From Lophium mytilinum (lineage: Eukaryota; Ascomycota; Dothideomycetes; Mytilinidiales; Mytilinidiaceae): a stretch of DNA of 64,000 nt. The DNA is taken from NCBI GenBank assembly GCA_010093605.1, contig MU004199.1, forward strand, positions 875,609 to 939,608, in the 5' to 3' direction. Shown here in pieces: positions 21,366 to 32,678 of this stretch (the first letter of the stretch is position 1; each line of letters begins with the position of its first letter). The notes under the pieces are model-generated. The model worked only from the letters and a program-made list of their open reading frames with translations. It had not been told where the DNA came from and did not search any database. A program made the position numbers and the translations under genes.

Positions 21366-22384
21366 ATGATCGAGACGTTCAAAGACCTGAAGCATGGACG
21401 TTCCTCTGAAAAAACCTACAACAACCTTAGCCATGAACACTCCACAAAGGAGATCCTACATCACCTAGAAGCGAAGGAAAGCGAGGAAGTGCTTGACTCA
21501 CTGCGGTCCCGTGTACTCTGTAAGCATTGTCCACCTCTCCGCATCTGATCTTCAATACGTCCACGCCCGCATCCCTCCTCCGTTAACACTACCCTTTCAC
21601 ACCCACCCTCATATTTCTATGACCATCTTCCACTAAGCCCCCAGCTAACACATCCCCAGCCAACGCCCACACAATCTACGGCCCCACCCGTACCCTCGAC
21701 GTCGTAACCTATAGCCTGACCTCCTCCCGCAGAACCGTCGCCAGCATCGTCGAGCACAGCGCAACCGGCCGCTCCTACATCCACTGCAGCTCCGCGCGCG
21801 AATCCTCCCGCACCGAGGCTATCGAGCACCTCCTCGTCATCACCGAAGACCTTCTCGCCCGCATGGTCGACGCCCAGGGCATCGAGAGCTCCGGGTGGCT
21901 GCCGCTCAGCGCCCCCGGAGCGGCAGCAGCGAACAGCATCGCGGCGGCGAACAGCGCGGCCGGGGGCTCGACGGTCGCGAGCTCGATCGCGGGAAGCCTG
22001 CCGGGGAGCAGGAGGGGGAGCGTACAGCCACAACAGATGATGACGCCGCAGCAGATGATGACGCCGGTGCCGGGGATGGGGAGCATGGGAGGAATGGGGC
22101 TGATGAGCTCGTCGATGACGCTGACGCCGCGGGGTGGGGAGGCCTCGCCGGAGGGGTATAGCATCCCGCCGGGTATGGCGCTGGTGAGGCGGAGCAGCGA
22201 TCAGACTTTGCGGCGGGCCGGTGATCAGAGTACGCAGCAGTGGAAAAGGAGTAGTGGGGATTTGGCGCAGCAGCAGCAGCAGGTGGGCGCGGTGATGCCG
22301 AGGACGAATAGTGATCTCATTCTGCAGCCGAAGCCGATGACGGGTGGGCGGGCAGTGAGGTGGGATATGGGGTCTGAGAGCTGA
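21366..22384 (+). CDS. Hypothetical fungal protein, GGMGLM/poly-Gln-rich C-terminus (292 aa)
   Basis: There are two exons, 21366-21519 and 21660-22384, with a 140-nt intron ending CCCCAG. The N-terminal half looks folded (TIYGPTRTLDVVTYSLTSSRRTVASIVEHS, then RTEAIEHLLVITEDLLARMVDAQG). The C-terminal half is low complexity: Ala/Ser-rich, then PQQMMTP repeats, a Met/Gly stretch and a poly-Gln run (AQQQQQV). The coding GC content is high in exon 2, consistent with a real gene. No enzymatic motif or localisation signal is seen. I do not recognise the family. Confidence 0.7.
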
Positions 22385-22592
22385 GGGAGTGGGTGTTGGT
22401 TATGGTATGACTTGCAGGGATGAGTGTAAAGGATGGAGGTATGAGGGAAATTGATGGTATGAGTACGAAACCACGATTTTGAGTAAAGCGGTTGAAATGG
22501 AAGTATGAGAGGTAGCAGACCCTAAAACGATATCCATACACGCTTGCAAACTAAGGAAGAAAGGGATTGCAGGAAATGCACCATGCTCTTTC

Positions 22593-23560
22593 TCATTTGT
22601 TCGTTTCGTATCTGCTCTCTTGCTCCAACCAAGTGCCAAAATCCAACAGACCCGGATGCATTTCCTTTAGCTCCGTGATATTAGCGCCAAAGCCCTCGTC
22701 TCTGAAGAACCTGAACATATACCCGAAGTCCTTGAATAACGACCTTAGCATATACGAGATGAAAGGAAAAGTAAGCGGCATGTCTTTCCCAATTTTATCC
22801 TTGAAGATTGCATTCGCTTGCTGGAACGTGAGTTCACAGCCAGCGAGTGGCAGAGACTTCGATTTGTATTCTGCTGGATTAAGGAACGCAATGGCTGTAA
22901 ATTCACCAATGTCGGCCATGGAGACTAGTTGCAACGGCTTCTCTTTTAGGTACAACTTCCAGGTCGTCGCGAAGAGCTTCGCGATGAAACCATTGCTCCA
23001 GTTGTCCATGAAGGCAACTGGTTGGAGGATAGTCCAAATCATGTCTGTATCTTGTGCAGAAGCCACGAGATGGTGCTCGATCTTGTGCTTGCTCAGGTAA
23101 TGCGGAATGTCGGTCGGGTTCTCGAAGCTCCTGGGCCCTCCGCGGTCTACAGAAGAGTACACGAAGTGGGATATTGAGTGTTTCAGGGCCGTATCAATGA
23201 GGGCGTTGCCTTGAGTTACTTCTCTACCGCGTGAGACCTAAAACGCACGGTTTGTATTTCGCTCTCTCGGCGAGGGCCCATCTGAAAGGACGTATGATGG
23301 CTTACCTGAACGCTGAACACGCCCCAAATGGGCGTATCAACGAGTGACTCGGCAGCCTCGAACAGGGCCTCGGTATCATTTAGATTGCCTTGAACAAGTT
23401 TGATGTAGGGAGACTTGGCGGCAAGCTTTTGTGCTGAGGCGGAGGACGCATCACGTGTCACTGCCAGAATGTCGAACTGGGCATTGCGCGCTAGGAGGGC
23501 GTTGATGACTGCACTGCCTCGTGTTCCCGTCGCGCCTATGACAAGAATGGATTTGGTCAT
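22593..23560 (-). CDS. NmrA-like NAD(P)-binding protein (299 aa)
   Basis: There are two exons, 23560-23306 and 23237-22593. The N-terminal Rossmann motif is VIGATGTRGSAV (GxxGxxG), followed by an Arg (VTRDAS) that would favour NADP. Family landmarks follow: VQGNLND, GVFSVQ, HFVYSSVDRGG, HYLSKHKIEHHL, TILQPVAFMDNW, QLVSMADIGEF. This is the atypical SDR/NmrA family, which includes redox sensors that restrain GATA nitrogen regulators as well as isoflavone-reductase-like enzymes. Tyr-x3-Lys catalysis is not obvious, so sensing or an unknown reduction are both open. The gene faces away from the eIF3g gene. Confidence 0.88.
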
Positions 23561-24121
23561 GGTTGAAAGAAAGAAATGAACTTTTTAGAGTGACATGAAG
23601 CGAGGCTGGGATAGCGTAACAGAGATGAGTAGAGATAAGGAAGATGGGACTGTGGCACAAGCATTTACCAATAACAGCTGTGTTTATGATTGTTATTAAA
23701 ACGTCGTATGGCTAGTAAATATATACATGCCAAGAAGCAAAGGGGTGCCTATTCAAGGGTATCCGCCCACGGACTAATTCGCACGCCCAGACGCCCTAGA
23801 TTAGGCGGGGTCAGATCCTTCGTGGAGAAACGCGGTCAAATGAACGCTCGTTAGTTCAAGCGAAGCGCAACATTCGTGTGAGTTTCGTGATGGATGGAAT
23901 TGCCCAGAACTGGTGTTTTGGGGAGGAAGAGATGGTGGCGGTGGCTGATAAATTCGCCTCTGTCACGTGACTGTCGAATCAGAGCGGGCCACTCTGAATT
24001 TCCATTGCCCCACGGCGCCGCCACCTAATAAACTTCCCTCTTTACTCTCCAGCAACCATCCATATACAGCACAACGAAACGCAGAAAACATCCTGCCCAT
24101 TGAATATACTACTCGCTGAAA
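23561..24121. other. Divergent promoter, NmrA-like / eIF3g
   Basis: No coding sequence is seen. It includes GTCACGTGAC at about 23963-23972, a palindromic CACGTG site 150 bp before the eIF3g start. Confidence 0.5.
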
Positions 24122-25130
24122 ATGTCACGAGCAGTAGGGCGAGTACCGCACCTTTTGAAATCTCACCGCAGTCGCTGATCATACAAAGACGCACCACCGA
24201 CTGGGCTGAGGAAGAAGACGAAGATTCGCCCCAGGCCCAGCTCCCACCGCCCCAGACCATCAAGAACAAGGACGGAACCGAGACCACCATCACATACACG
24301 ATCCGCGAGGATGGCAAGAAGATCAAGACGACCCGTCGCATCAAGAAGACGATCGTGAAGCGCGTTGTCAACCCCCGCGAAGCCGAGCGAAAAGAATGGG
24401 CCAAGTTCGGACAGGAGAAGGGCAAGGCGATCGGGCCGCAGAGCGATACCACCAGCGTTGGAGAAAATATTGTGTTCAGGCCGATGGCGAACTGGAAGGC
24501 GTCGGCAGAGGACAAGAGTGAGAGCGAGAAGAAGAAGAACAACCTGAAGGATGCCAAGATCAAGTGCCGTATCTGTAGCGGAGACCATTGGACTACCAAA
24601 TGCCCCTTCAAGGACACCATGGCTCCAGAGGGGGATGTCGGCGCTGCTGAGGTACCTGGCGATGGACCCGATGAGCAGGGTGGATTGGGACAGGGCGGAT
24701 CGAGCTACGTGCCGCCTCATCTTCGTGGCCGTGGTGGCGCTGGTGAGAAGATGGGAGGGAAGTACGAGCGGGATGACTTGGCTACTCTTCGCGTCACGAA
24801 TGTATGTGTCCACGAGACCGTTAGTGAAGCCTACCTGCTAAACTTTTGCCTAGGTCAGCGAAATCGCCGAAGAACAGGACCTCCGAGACATGTTCTCACG
24901 ATTCGGCCATGTCACCAGAGTCTTCTTGGCAAAGGATCGGGAAACAGGACGAGCAAAGGGCTTTGCATTCGTCAGCTACGCGGACCGGACAGATGCTGCC
25001 AAGGCGTGCGAAAAGATGGATGGCTGTAAGAACCCGCTCTTTGTTCTTCAAACGGAATACTTGCTAATCCATACCAGTTGGTTTCGGACATTTGATCCTT
25101 AGAGTCGAGTTCGCGAAGAAGGCAACTTAG
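24122..25130 (+). CDS. TIF35: Translation initiation factor eIF3 subunit G
   Basis: The main exon runs to 24801, followed by 24854-25025 and 25078-25130. eIF3g bridges the eIF3 complex to the scanning 40S ribosome. Family features in order: [48 protein letters not shown], a CCHC-like knuckle ([18 protein letters not shown]), [10 protein letters not shown], and a C-terminal RRM with RNP1 KGFAFVSYA, ending [10 protein letters not shown]. The first ATG (MSRA..) at 24122 fits fungal orthologues, but joining it to DWAEEE needs a small first intron. The cleanest option is GTAGGG at 24134 to CCGCAG, only 38 nt, so the exact N-terminus is uncertain. Confidence 0.92.
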
Positions 25131-25672
25131 ACGTGCGTGGATAATGGAGAGAGAAGATCCATGGATTGGCATTAGTCAGGCGTTCAATATGGCGTACCCG
25201 GGTAGATTCACAACGGGAGAATGGTCAAAATGTAGCGTGTATTGGAGCACTTCTCCAAAAGCCTCAAAGCCATAAGATGATATGAATTAAACCCTTGTTC
25301 ATAAGCACATATTTGTACCCTAACTCTTCGAGATGATAAAAACCTTCAACCACAACATATGACCTAGCAGTAATGCCTCTTTTAATATTTCCATGAACCA
25401 TCATAATCTGCTATTTTATAGAGCGCACTGAACCTCAGTATCGTGGTTGCTTTTGCTTGGCGGCACTTTCCGGACGGGAGCACGCGCGGATAGCAAGCAC
25501 AGCCACACCTTGACTTCGCTGACAACCTTGCAGTGATGCCAGACTCCAGCTCCATTCTCAATTCTTCGAACTCCCCCTTTTTCTCTCACAAGGCTCACTC
25601 ATAATGATTCACGACCTATGACCTAATCCCGACTCCGCAAACGACGACTCGAGCAGGACACCTATCGCTGCT
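25131..25672. other. Intergenic
   Basis: 3' region of eIF3g and promoter of the palmitoyltransferase gene. No gene seen. Confidence 0.5.
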
Positions 25673-28078
25673 ATGTCCTCTTCCCCGACCTCCGCTTCTG
25701 CACGCGCCGAGCAGACCTCAAACGGCAAGCCGGTTGGAGGGGACCAACATGTCGAACTCGAGATACTGACGTCGGGAAAGCCCAGTATGCCTATCGAAGA
25801 AGACATAATGCAACTGGCCCGGTTGGGGGAGATTGCGGCGATACAGAAATTATTCGATAGCGGGAAGTTCGATGCTAATTATGCTGACGAGCAAGGTATT
25901 ACGCCGCTACACGTACGTACAGGATTTGCATCTTCTTGGAAACTTCAAGGAATATTCGCTGACATCTACTACGTTCAGTGGGCTGCAATCAATAACCACT
26001 ACGCTCTATGCCACTTCCTCATACAAAACGGCGCAAACGTGAATGCGAAAGGCGGCGATGCTATGGCTACGGCAGTGCTATGGGCTGCGAAGAGATGCCA
26101 TTACTACGTGGTTCACCTTCTACTGCAGCATGGCGCCGACCCTCTCCTCACCGATGACCAAGGCTTTAATTTACTACACTCTGCGACTCTCGATGGCAAC
26201 GTCTTCCAACTCGTCCTACTTCTTCATCAAGATATTCCCGTGGATATTCCCGATGCGCAAGCGCATACCTCGTTGATGTGGGCGGCGTACAAGGGATTTC
26301 CTTCCTGTGTTGACTTGTTCCTCCGCTGGGGCGCGAACGTATATGCAAAGGACGACCAAGGATTCACTGCGTTACACTGGGCACTGGTGAAGGGATCGCA
26401 AGGGTCGATGCAGAAGTTGATCGAATACGGATCAGACAGATTTGCAAAGAACAATGACGGGAAGACACCGGCTACGACAGCCTCAGAAATGAACACACAG
26501 CGACAGTGGTATCGGGCGCTCTCAGAATGCGGCTACAATAAGGACGGAACGACTAAGGACTTCCCGCTCTCTTTCATGGTTAAGGACGTCAAGACCTTCC
26601 TTAATCGGGCTACGTTCTTATTACCGTTTCCCATGATTTTCGCTAGCATGTATGCCCTGAGCCACATGGTTATATACTTTGCCATACCCACTGCTCTAGC
26701 CATAGTCTTCGGGTTGCAATGGATAGGGCAGTACTCTCTTCGGTGGGCTCCGTCGAACATGAAGAACATCGGACATACCGTATGTTTCACGTCTTTCAAT
26801 TGAAGGAGGAACTGAGCTAATTTTTGAAAGCCATTCATGGCGGGCATTTTTACTGCTTCAATGTTCTGGGTTGGTGTTCGTTGGTTGACCACACTCCTAC
26901 CCTGTAAGCATACAGAAATCGACTATTGCTACGATGCTAACTCCTCCAGGGACTTTCATGACTAATCCGTTTATCAACTTCTTCTTCGTCGCCTTTTACG
27001 CACTTTCAGGATACTTTTACTTCATGAGCATGAATGAAGATCCTGGCTTCGTGCCAAAATCGGGGAGTCGAAGTGGTCAAAAAGCTGTCATTGACGAGCT
27101 CTTGGAATTGCGTCAGTTTGACGAGCATCATTTCTGCGTTAACTGCATGGTTCGCAAGCCTCTCAGGAGTCGGCATTGCAAGAGATGCAATCGCTGTGTC
27201 GCAAAATCCGACCAGTACGTCCATGATCCATCCCTTCGATATGGTCAGTCTGCTAATGATAGTAGTCATTGCCCATGGGTGAACAACTGCGTTGCGAATA
27301 ACAACCATCGTCATTTCTTTCTTTACGTTCTCACCCTAGAAATTGGCCTCATCTTTCTGATGCAGGTGGTCTTGGCCTGTACGTAGCAGCTTCGTGCCCT
27401 TTTTAGCCTTCACTAACACCGCCAGACCTCTCCATAATTCCGACACCAAAAGACGTTACCTGCAACGTCCTTTCCGATGACCTATGTAAAATCCTACACA
27501 AAGACCCCTATACGATCGACCTCTCTATCTGGTGCGCAGCCCAGTCAATATGGGTAACCATGCTTGTTGTTGTCCAACTCCTCCAAATCGCCCGCGCCTT
27601 GACAACTTTCGAGAGCATGCGCGGCCATCTTAACAGCCAAACCCCCGGCGAAGCTCTCACCTCCTTCGTCACCACTGGCACCACATCCCAAGAGGTCACC
27701 GGCGCCTCCAACGGCTTCGGCTCTGGCCAGGACATTGGCGACCTGCCTCCTCGGCCTCACCAGCACCATTCCGTCTGGGACCAGTGGAAACGTCTCTTAG
27801 GCCTTGACACTTTCTTCGCCACCGCCTTCCGCGGCTCGCAGGGAAACCAGGCCCGCGATCGCGGGAACCCCTTTTCCCGGGGCATTATCACGAACTGCAA
27901 AGACTTCTTTTGTGATGGGTCGCCAGTCTTCGGATTTAAGGAGAATGGGTCAGCGAGGCTGGGAGGCGAGAGGGTCGATTACACGAGACTGTATGAACCA
28001 CCGCCGCGAATGACGATGCGCAGGACAGAAGGCAATAGAGCAGCTTATGCGGCTGTGGGTACGGACGATACAGTTTAA
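25673..28078 (+). CDS. AKR1: Ankyrin-repeat DHHC palmitoyltransferase (714 aa)
   Basis: There are six exons: 25673-25912, 25979-26779, 26831-26903, 26950-27214, 27266-27378 and 27426-28078. The first intron is 66 nt and stop-free, so it is easily missed; splicing it joins GITPLH to WAAINNHY in the ankyrin consensus. About six ankyrin repeats (residues ~50-270) precede four membrane segments. The DHHC zinc domain lies between segments two and three ([27 protein letters not shown] then HHCPW), and the DHHC motif is restored across the exon 4/5 splice. Akr1 transfers palmitate to cysteines of proteins such as casein kinases at the Golgi. Length and layout match the family. Confidence 0.95.
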
Positions 28079-28774
28079 GCCTCATGATGCATGTATATTC
28101 TTAGCGTTCTTGTTTGGGCTCTGGATAAGGGTTTAGCGGGCGGGATGGTAGTTTGTATGCTTAGGTGCGTCAAATGATCTGGGGGTCAGTCGACGATTAC
28201 CACAGTGAAAGAAACATAACTTTTATCCTTCGAGTTGGCTTCTTTCTCGCTCTGGAGAAGGAATGATGACCTTCCTAGTGCATGGACTACTTCTCGATAC
28301 CATTCTCAAACATGTCACTCATAAGATGTGCTTTTATGCTCCTCTGTCTATTGATAGGCGGAATGATGCATATTACGGTATGGGGTCTCTATAAATCTCT
28401 AGGTAGAGCGGCAGGAAGAGCCGAGGCTCGCTATTGATCATCCCCACTTCAACCATTTCCACAATTTAGCACGTCTTACAACTCTACCATCTACAAGCTC
28501 CCGCAAATAAACTTGGGCTTACTAGAAGAAACACCAACTCTCACACAAGCCTGAATCTTCCGTTGAGTTCGAAGAAAACGCTAGGCAACGACTCCATTTT
28601 CAGCACCCGTCGCATATCCCACCTTACAATTTACCTAAATTCAAACTCCAGGCAAAGAGTCCTCAGCATCAACGTCTCAAACCTTCTTCCACACATCTGA
28701 AAGAAAACATCCATTTCAGCTACTTCAGAAACCCCACACCCATATACCCATACACCTCTTTCCCTCTCGTCAAA
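28079..28774. other. Intergenic
   Basis: No gene is seen. 28440-28774 is C/A-rich with few G, typical of a fungal 5' leader of the next gene. Confidence 0.5.
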
Positions 28775-29476
28775 ATGCCCACAACCACCACCACCACGGA
28801 CTCATCATCACCGACCCTCTACTTCGGCTACGGCAGCAACCTCTGGCAGCACCAAATGCGCCTCCGCTGCCCAACCTCCCGCTACCTCGGCGTCGCGCGC
28901 CTGCCGAACTGGCGCTGGATCATTAACACGCGCGGCTACGCCAACGTCGTCGAAGTCTCCCCATCCAAATCAACACCCGCATCCCAGAATCTCACCTCTA
29001 CTCCCCCAGCCACAGCGCAAAAGCACGCCGACGAAGTATACGGCCTCGTCTACGCCCTCCTCCCCGCCGACGAAGCGCGGCTGGACGTCAACGAGGGCGT
29101 GCCGGAGGCGTATGGGAAGGAGGTGCGGGAGGTGGAGTTTTGGGGGCGTGGGGGCGATGCTGACAGTCCGGGCTGGACGGACGTGAGGAAGAAGGCGGTG
29201 AAGAAGGGCATGCTGGTGTATGTGGATCGGAAGAGGCTAGGGGAGGCGAAACCGAAGAAGGAGTATGTGCATAGGATGAATAGGGGGATTGCGGATGCGT
29301 TGGCGATGGGGGTGCCGGGGGGGTATGTGGAGGGGGTTTTGAGGGGGTTTATTCCGGAGGAGAAGGAGGAGGGGGGAGGTGAGGAGGAGGCGAAGGCGTT
29401 GAGGCAGGCGGTTAAATCTTGTGGACGAGGGTACGTTGGGGGTGTAAGTGGGGGATGTCGATGCTTTATAGCATGA
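28775..29476 (+). CDS. Gamma-glutamylcyclotransferase-like protein (233 aa)
   Basis: This is a single exon. It opens with a Thr/Ser-rich lead and then LYFGYGSNLWQHQM, the YGSN loop that binds the gamma-glutamyl group in this fold. The general-base Glu is expected in LDVNEGV, aligned with LDEQEGV of human GGCT. The C-terminus carries YVHRMNRGIADALAMGVPGGYVEGVLR, a stretch seen in fungal members. The family forms 5-oxoproline from gamma-glutamyl amino acids or glutathione in the cytosol. The codons after 29390 are extremely G-rich and the last ~25 residues (SCGRGYVGGVSGGCRCF) look unusual; a missed last intron is possible. Confidence 0.82.
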   Translation: MPTTTTTTDSSSPTLYFGYGSNLWQHQMRLRCPTSRYLGVARLPNWRWIINTRGYANVVEVSPSKSTPASQNLTSTPPATAQKHADEVYGLVYALLPADEARLDVNEGVPEAYGKEVREVEFWGRGGDADSPGWTDVRKKAVKKGMLVYVDRKRLGEAKPKKEYVHRMNRGIADALAMGVPGGYVEGVLRGFIPEEKEEGGGEEEAKALRQAVKSCGRGYVGGVSGGCRCFIA

Positions 29477-32400
29477 TTGGGGAAGAAGAGTGATAGAAAG
29501 GTGTGAAGGGGGTGGTGATATTGTGGAGCTTCGTTTCGATGCATTTAGCGTGGATATCGCGGTTTATTGATAGAAACATCTAAGTCAGACCTGTCCCATC
29601 TACATTGACACATCCTCATACAGTTCTCTCATCTCATCGAACCCGCTCCTCTGGTTCCATGTTTTGATTCCCTATTCCTTTGGCCCCGACCTACCCGCCC
29701 CCTTTCTCCTAGACCCTGGATGACGACCTCTTCGCGCTCGGTGAGCAACACCAAACCTGCCCAAGCCGTCCCACATACGATTCCGTCTCAACCGGCTTCG
29801 TATCCACTTGTGAACCCGTCTGTGAAGGTGTGTATGAGAAAAGATATAACACAGCTCGCGGGAAATGCTGTAGCTACTACGGGTTATGCCACAGCAACGG
29901 GATCGTATGCCGCTTTGATATTGGACGGCTGGGAATACTAGGAAGATTTAAGAAAGTACTGTCGGAAACGCGGGCTGCAAATCTATTTTCTCATTCCTTT
30001 ACTCCGTACTGACGAGGCTGATTTTTCGTGACTAGTAAACGTGTGTACCGAGTATTTAGACTACGGTGGGATTTTCTAGTCAAACTGTCGAGGGCATTTG
30101 CGAGCTGCCGGGAAGGCTCTTTGGCCGGGTCTTGCTAAGTCAAGCGGATACGGACGCTTAGCTGTCTGCTGTATTGCATCTGGTTTCGGAGGAGAGGGAC
30201 AAGAAGTACAATGAAAAGGCATATAATAACGAATAACCAGTGGTAGCTCGTTGTAATCTTAGATGAATCGTGGATAACATGAGCCATGTGGACTTTGGAA
30301 TGCATGACTGGCAAATTGACATGGAAGGAGAGTACAAAGGTATATTTACGTGATCTGTCACTGCTTCTGCATCGGACCAACATACGAATGAGAATAAAAC
30401 GCCATTTACCTTGAAGATAATGTGCTAGTATGAGATATATGTACAGGATAGTAGCACGTTTCTACTAAGGAACTAGTGCCAAAGTAACAGTGAGAGGCCT
30501 GAACAGTAGTTCGCCCGCGTGGCCTGGCCGCTCGGAGATATTCGCAGACTGGGATGCGCAAGCGGGAAGGATCAATTGGATTGACGCCAGCGGAGGAAGA
30601 GTCATGTGGTTAGGTTGTTTCAGCAGTGGGTAGTCAAGGTGTTTTGTGTTCGCATGATGCTGATGGCGTCAGAGGCGGGGTAAATAGAGACACCTTGTGC
30701 AGCCTGGATGCGCTGGCAACGAGAGTAGAGCGACCTAGTGGAGAGTTGGCACGCTTCGATAGAGGGCGTTTAAGAGTGCAGAGGTATCTTTGCGAGGTAC
30801 GTGAACTAATGGTTCCGGCTCTGGAGGCATGAGACGGAGTCATATGGATAGATAATGGTAAATAAGAAGTATCAGCCCACATTCTTGACGGCGGCAGAGT
30901 GCAAGGGACGTTTGGGCCGAGGTGACTTTAAGCCTGCTACTGTGGTGAGCCTTGCTAGGTTGGATCAAGGATCCGCCCTGATAGGGAGCACGAGCCGGTG
31001 AATGACTCTGACTAAGCTGTAACAAATTTTAGAATACCAGCATGACAAGACCACGCACCTGTGACCAACTGATCTCATGAACTTCGGCATCGAATCTCGA
31101 AGCTGGAACTCCCTACGCTATATACAGGTAGGGTTTCTCGAGATACTTAAGCTGATAGTAATGCACAGTTCTGGTCGCTCACCCGGTGCCTGCTGCTCGG
31201 GGTCGCTAGACGTCAGCGTCCTGCAGCGACTCCACTCACTCCATATCTTACACGAAGAAGCGCCTGCTATCGAACGAGGAGATAGGGCATCACGCTGCGG
31301 ATGTTGCAAGGCCAAAGACACGGTTTGGGTCCTCCAGAGCATACCGTCTTCCATGTCTTCCAGACGCCACGAGGCAACGTTCACAGCTCGAACCAAAGTT
31401 TGAAAACAGGCGACTGTTCGGGCCCCTTATTTTACCGTGGTCTTCTCGGCGAGAGGACAGAATTGCAGCATTCGTCACCGTCAGCTTTCGTCCGCTCCTC
31501 GCAGCAGCCCTTACTACTCCACCCCTGAGCTTGAAGCCCACATCTCAAGTCGCCGGCGTCTTTACCATAGTATGCAACAACATCAGCACCAACACCACAC
31601 CCGCAGAAGATGCTCGCTGTCGGCAAGGAGGCCAGAGCCGCTGCCGGGTGCCGGGCCCGTTGCTGCGCCCCGTTCGTGACCGGCCTGCAGCGTATCAACG
31701 ATCACCATGGGCCCGGGCTGCTGCTGAGCGTGGTAGCGTGCATGCGGCACAATCTCCAGCACTCACCATTCGACGGCGCGCGCCAGCCCCTCGATTATGA
31801 CCTCAAAATCCAGCTCGCAGCGTTGCATCCTCTTAATCACCATCAGTGCCATGCTTCCCGCACTCTCCAGCACCTCGCGACGCGGCCATGACGGCACCCT
31901 GCTGCACCTCGCACCCCGTCTGCGTGCTCGATGCCGACTCGGGGCGTCGCTTGCTTGGGGCGCGCAGCCTCGGACGATGCAGATGCTGGAGCACCCGGCT
32001 GTTCGTCTCTCTCTCAGCTAACAGCGGCCTAGCGCACGTGACTAACTGGCCTTGGCAGCTCATCTGAATGCATTCTAGCGTCCTCGCTGCCGTCTCCTCC
32101 CTCAGTTCTCACCTGGGCTCTCTCGCAGTCCTGCACCCACTCTCTCCCTACAGACCCTCCCAATCCCACCGTCGCAGTCGCGCAGCTACAGACAGCAGCG
32201 CTGTGCTCGTTGCCCCTTCTTCTCTTGCCGCCTTTCGCCCCCCTTGTCTGTTTGCAGTCGCTGAAAGGTCTCGTTGAGAAGCCACCGCCGCCGAACCTCC
32301 TCGCCCTCCTGCCCACGACCTCAACACCACCGGCAGCAGCACTGCGACACGCTTCCAACGACTTCTAATGATAGCTGCTCTAACAAATCCACACTTTGAA

Positions 32401-32678
32401 CCGTTCCGGCCCTTATCGACCGCCTCAACACCTGCTGCCGATCGCCTCTCCTCTGGCGCCCGCCACCCTCCCTTGGACGACGCCATTGCACAAAGCTCGC
32501 AGCCGCTCAATCCATCGCTCGACACCCGCGACTAGGCCATCGGACTCGACTGCGGTCGAGATCCGTCACTGTGTCCTTGCTGTGCGCGCGACGGCCGTCA
32601 TGCGATCCAAACCAAGAAAACTCTGAGCTGCGACACCATACCAACCCACCTCATTCTCTTACAACCGTCTGGCGTATT
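29477..32678. other. Long intergenic region and leader of the PHD-SET gene
   Basis: These 3.2 kb show no supported gene. Short frames near 29720-30010, 30626-30832 and 31077-31900 have no family signal. 31600-32670 is GC- and CT-rich with many frames open on both strands and probably holds the promoter and a long 5' leader of the Set3-like gene. Confidence 0.4.

Noticed and set aside
24042-24813. Long minus-strand frames over eIF3g
   Set aside because: Antisense to conserved eIF3g coding sequence, with no family signal.
30626-31900. Several 70-110 aa frames before the PHD-SET gene
   Set aside because: Overlapping frames open on both strands of GC-rich DNA, with no conserved features.
32571-32678. 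Upstream extension of the PHD-SET frame
   Set aside because: It has no ATG; the first in-frame ATG is 32679.
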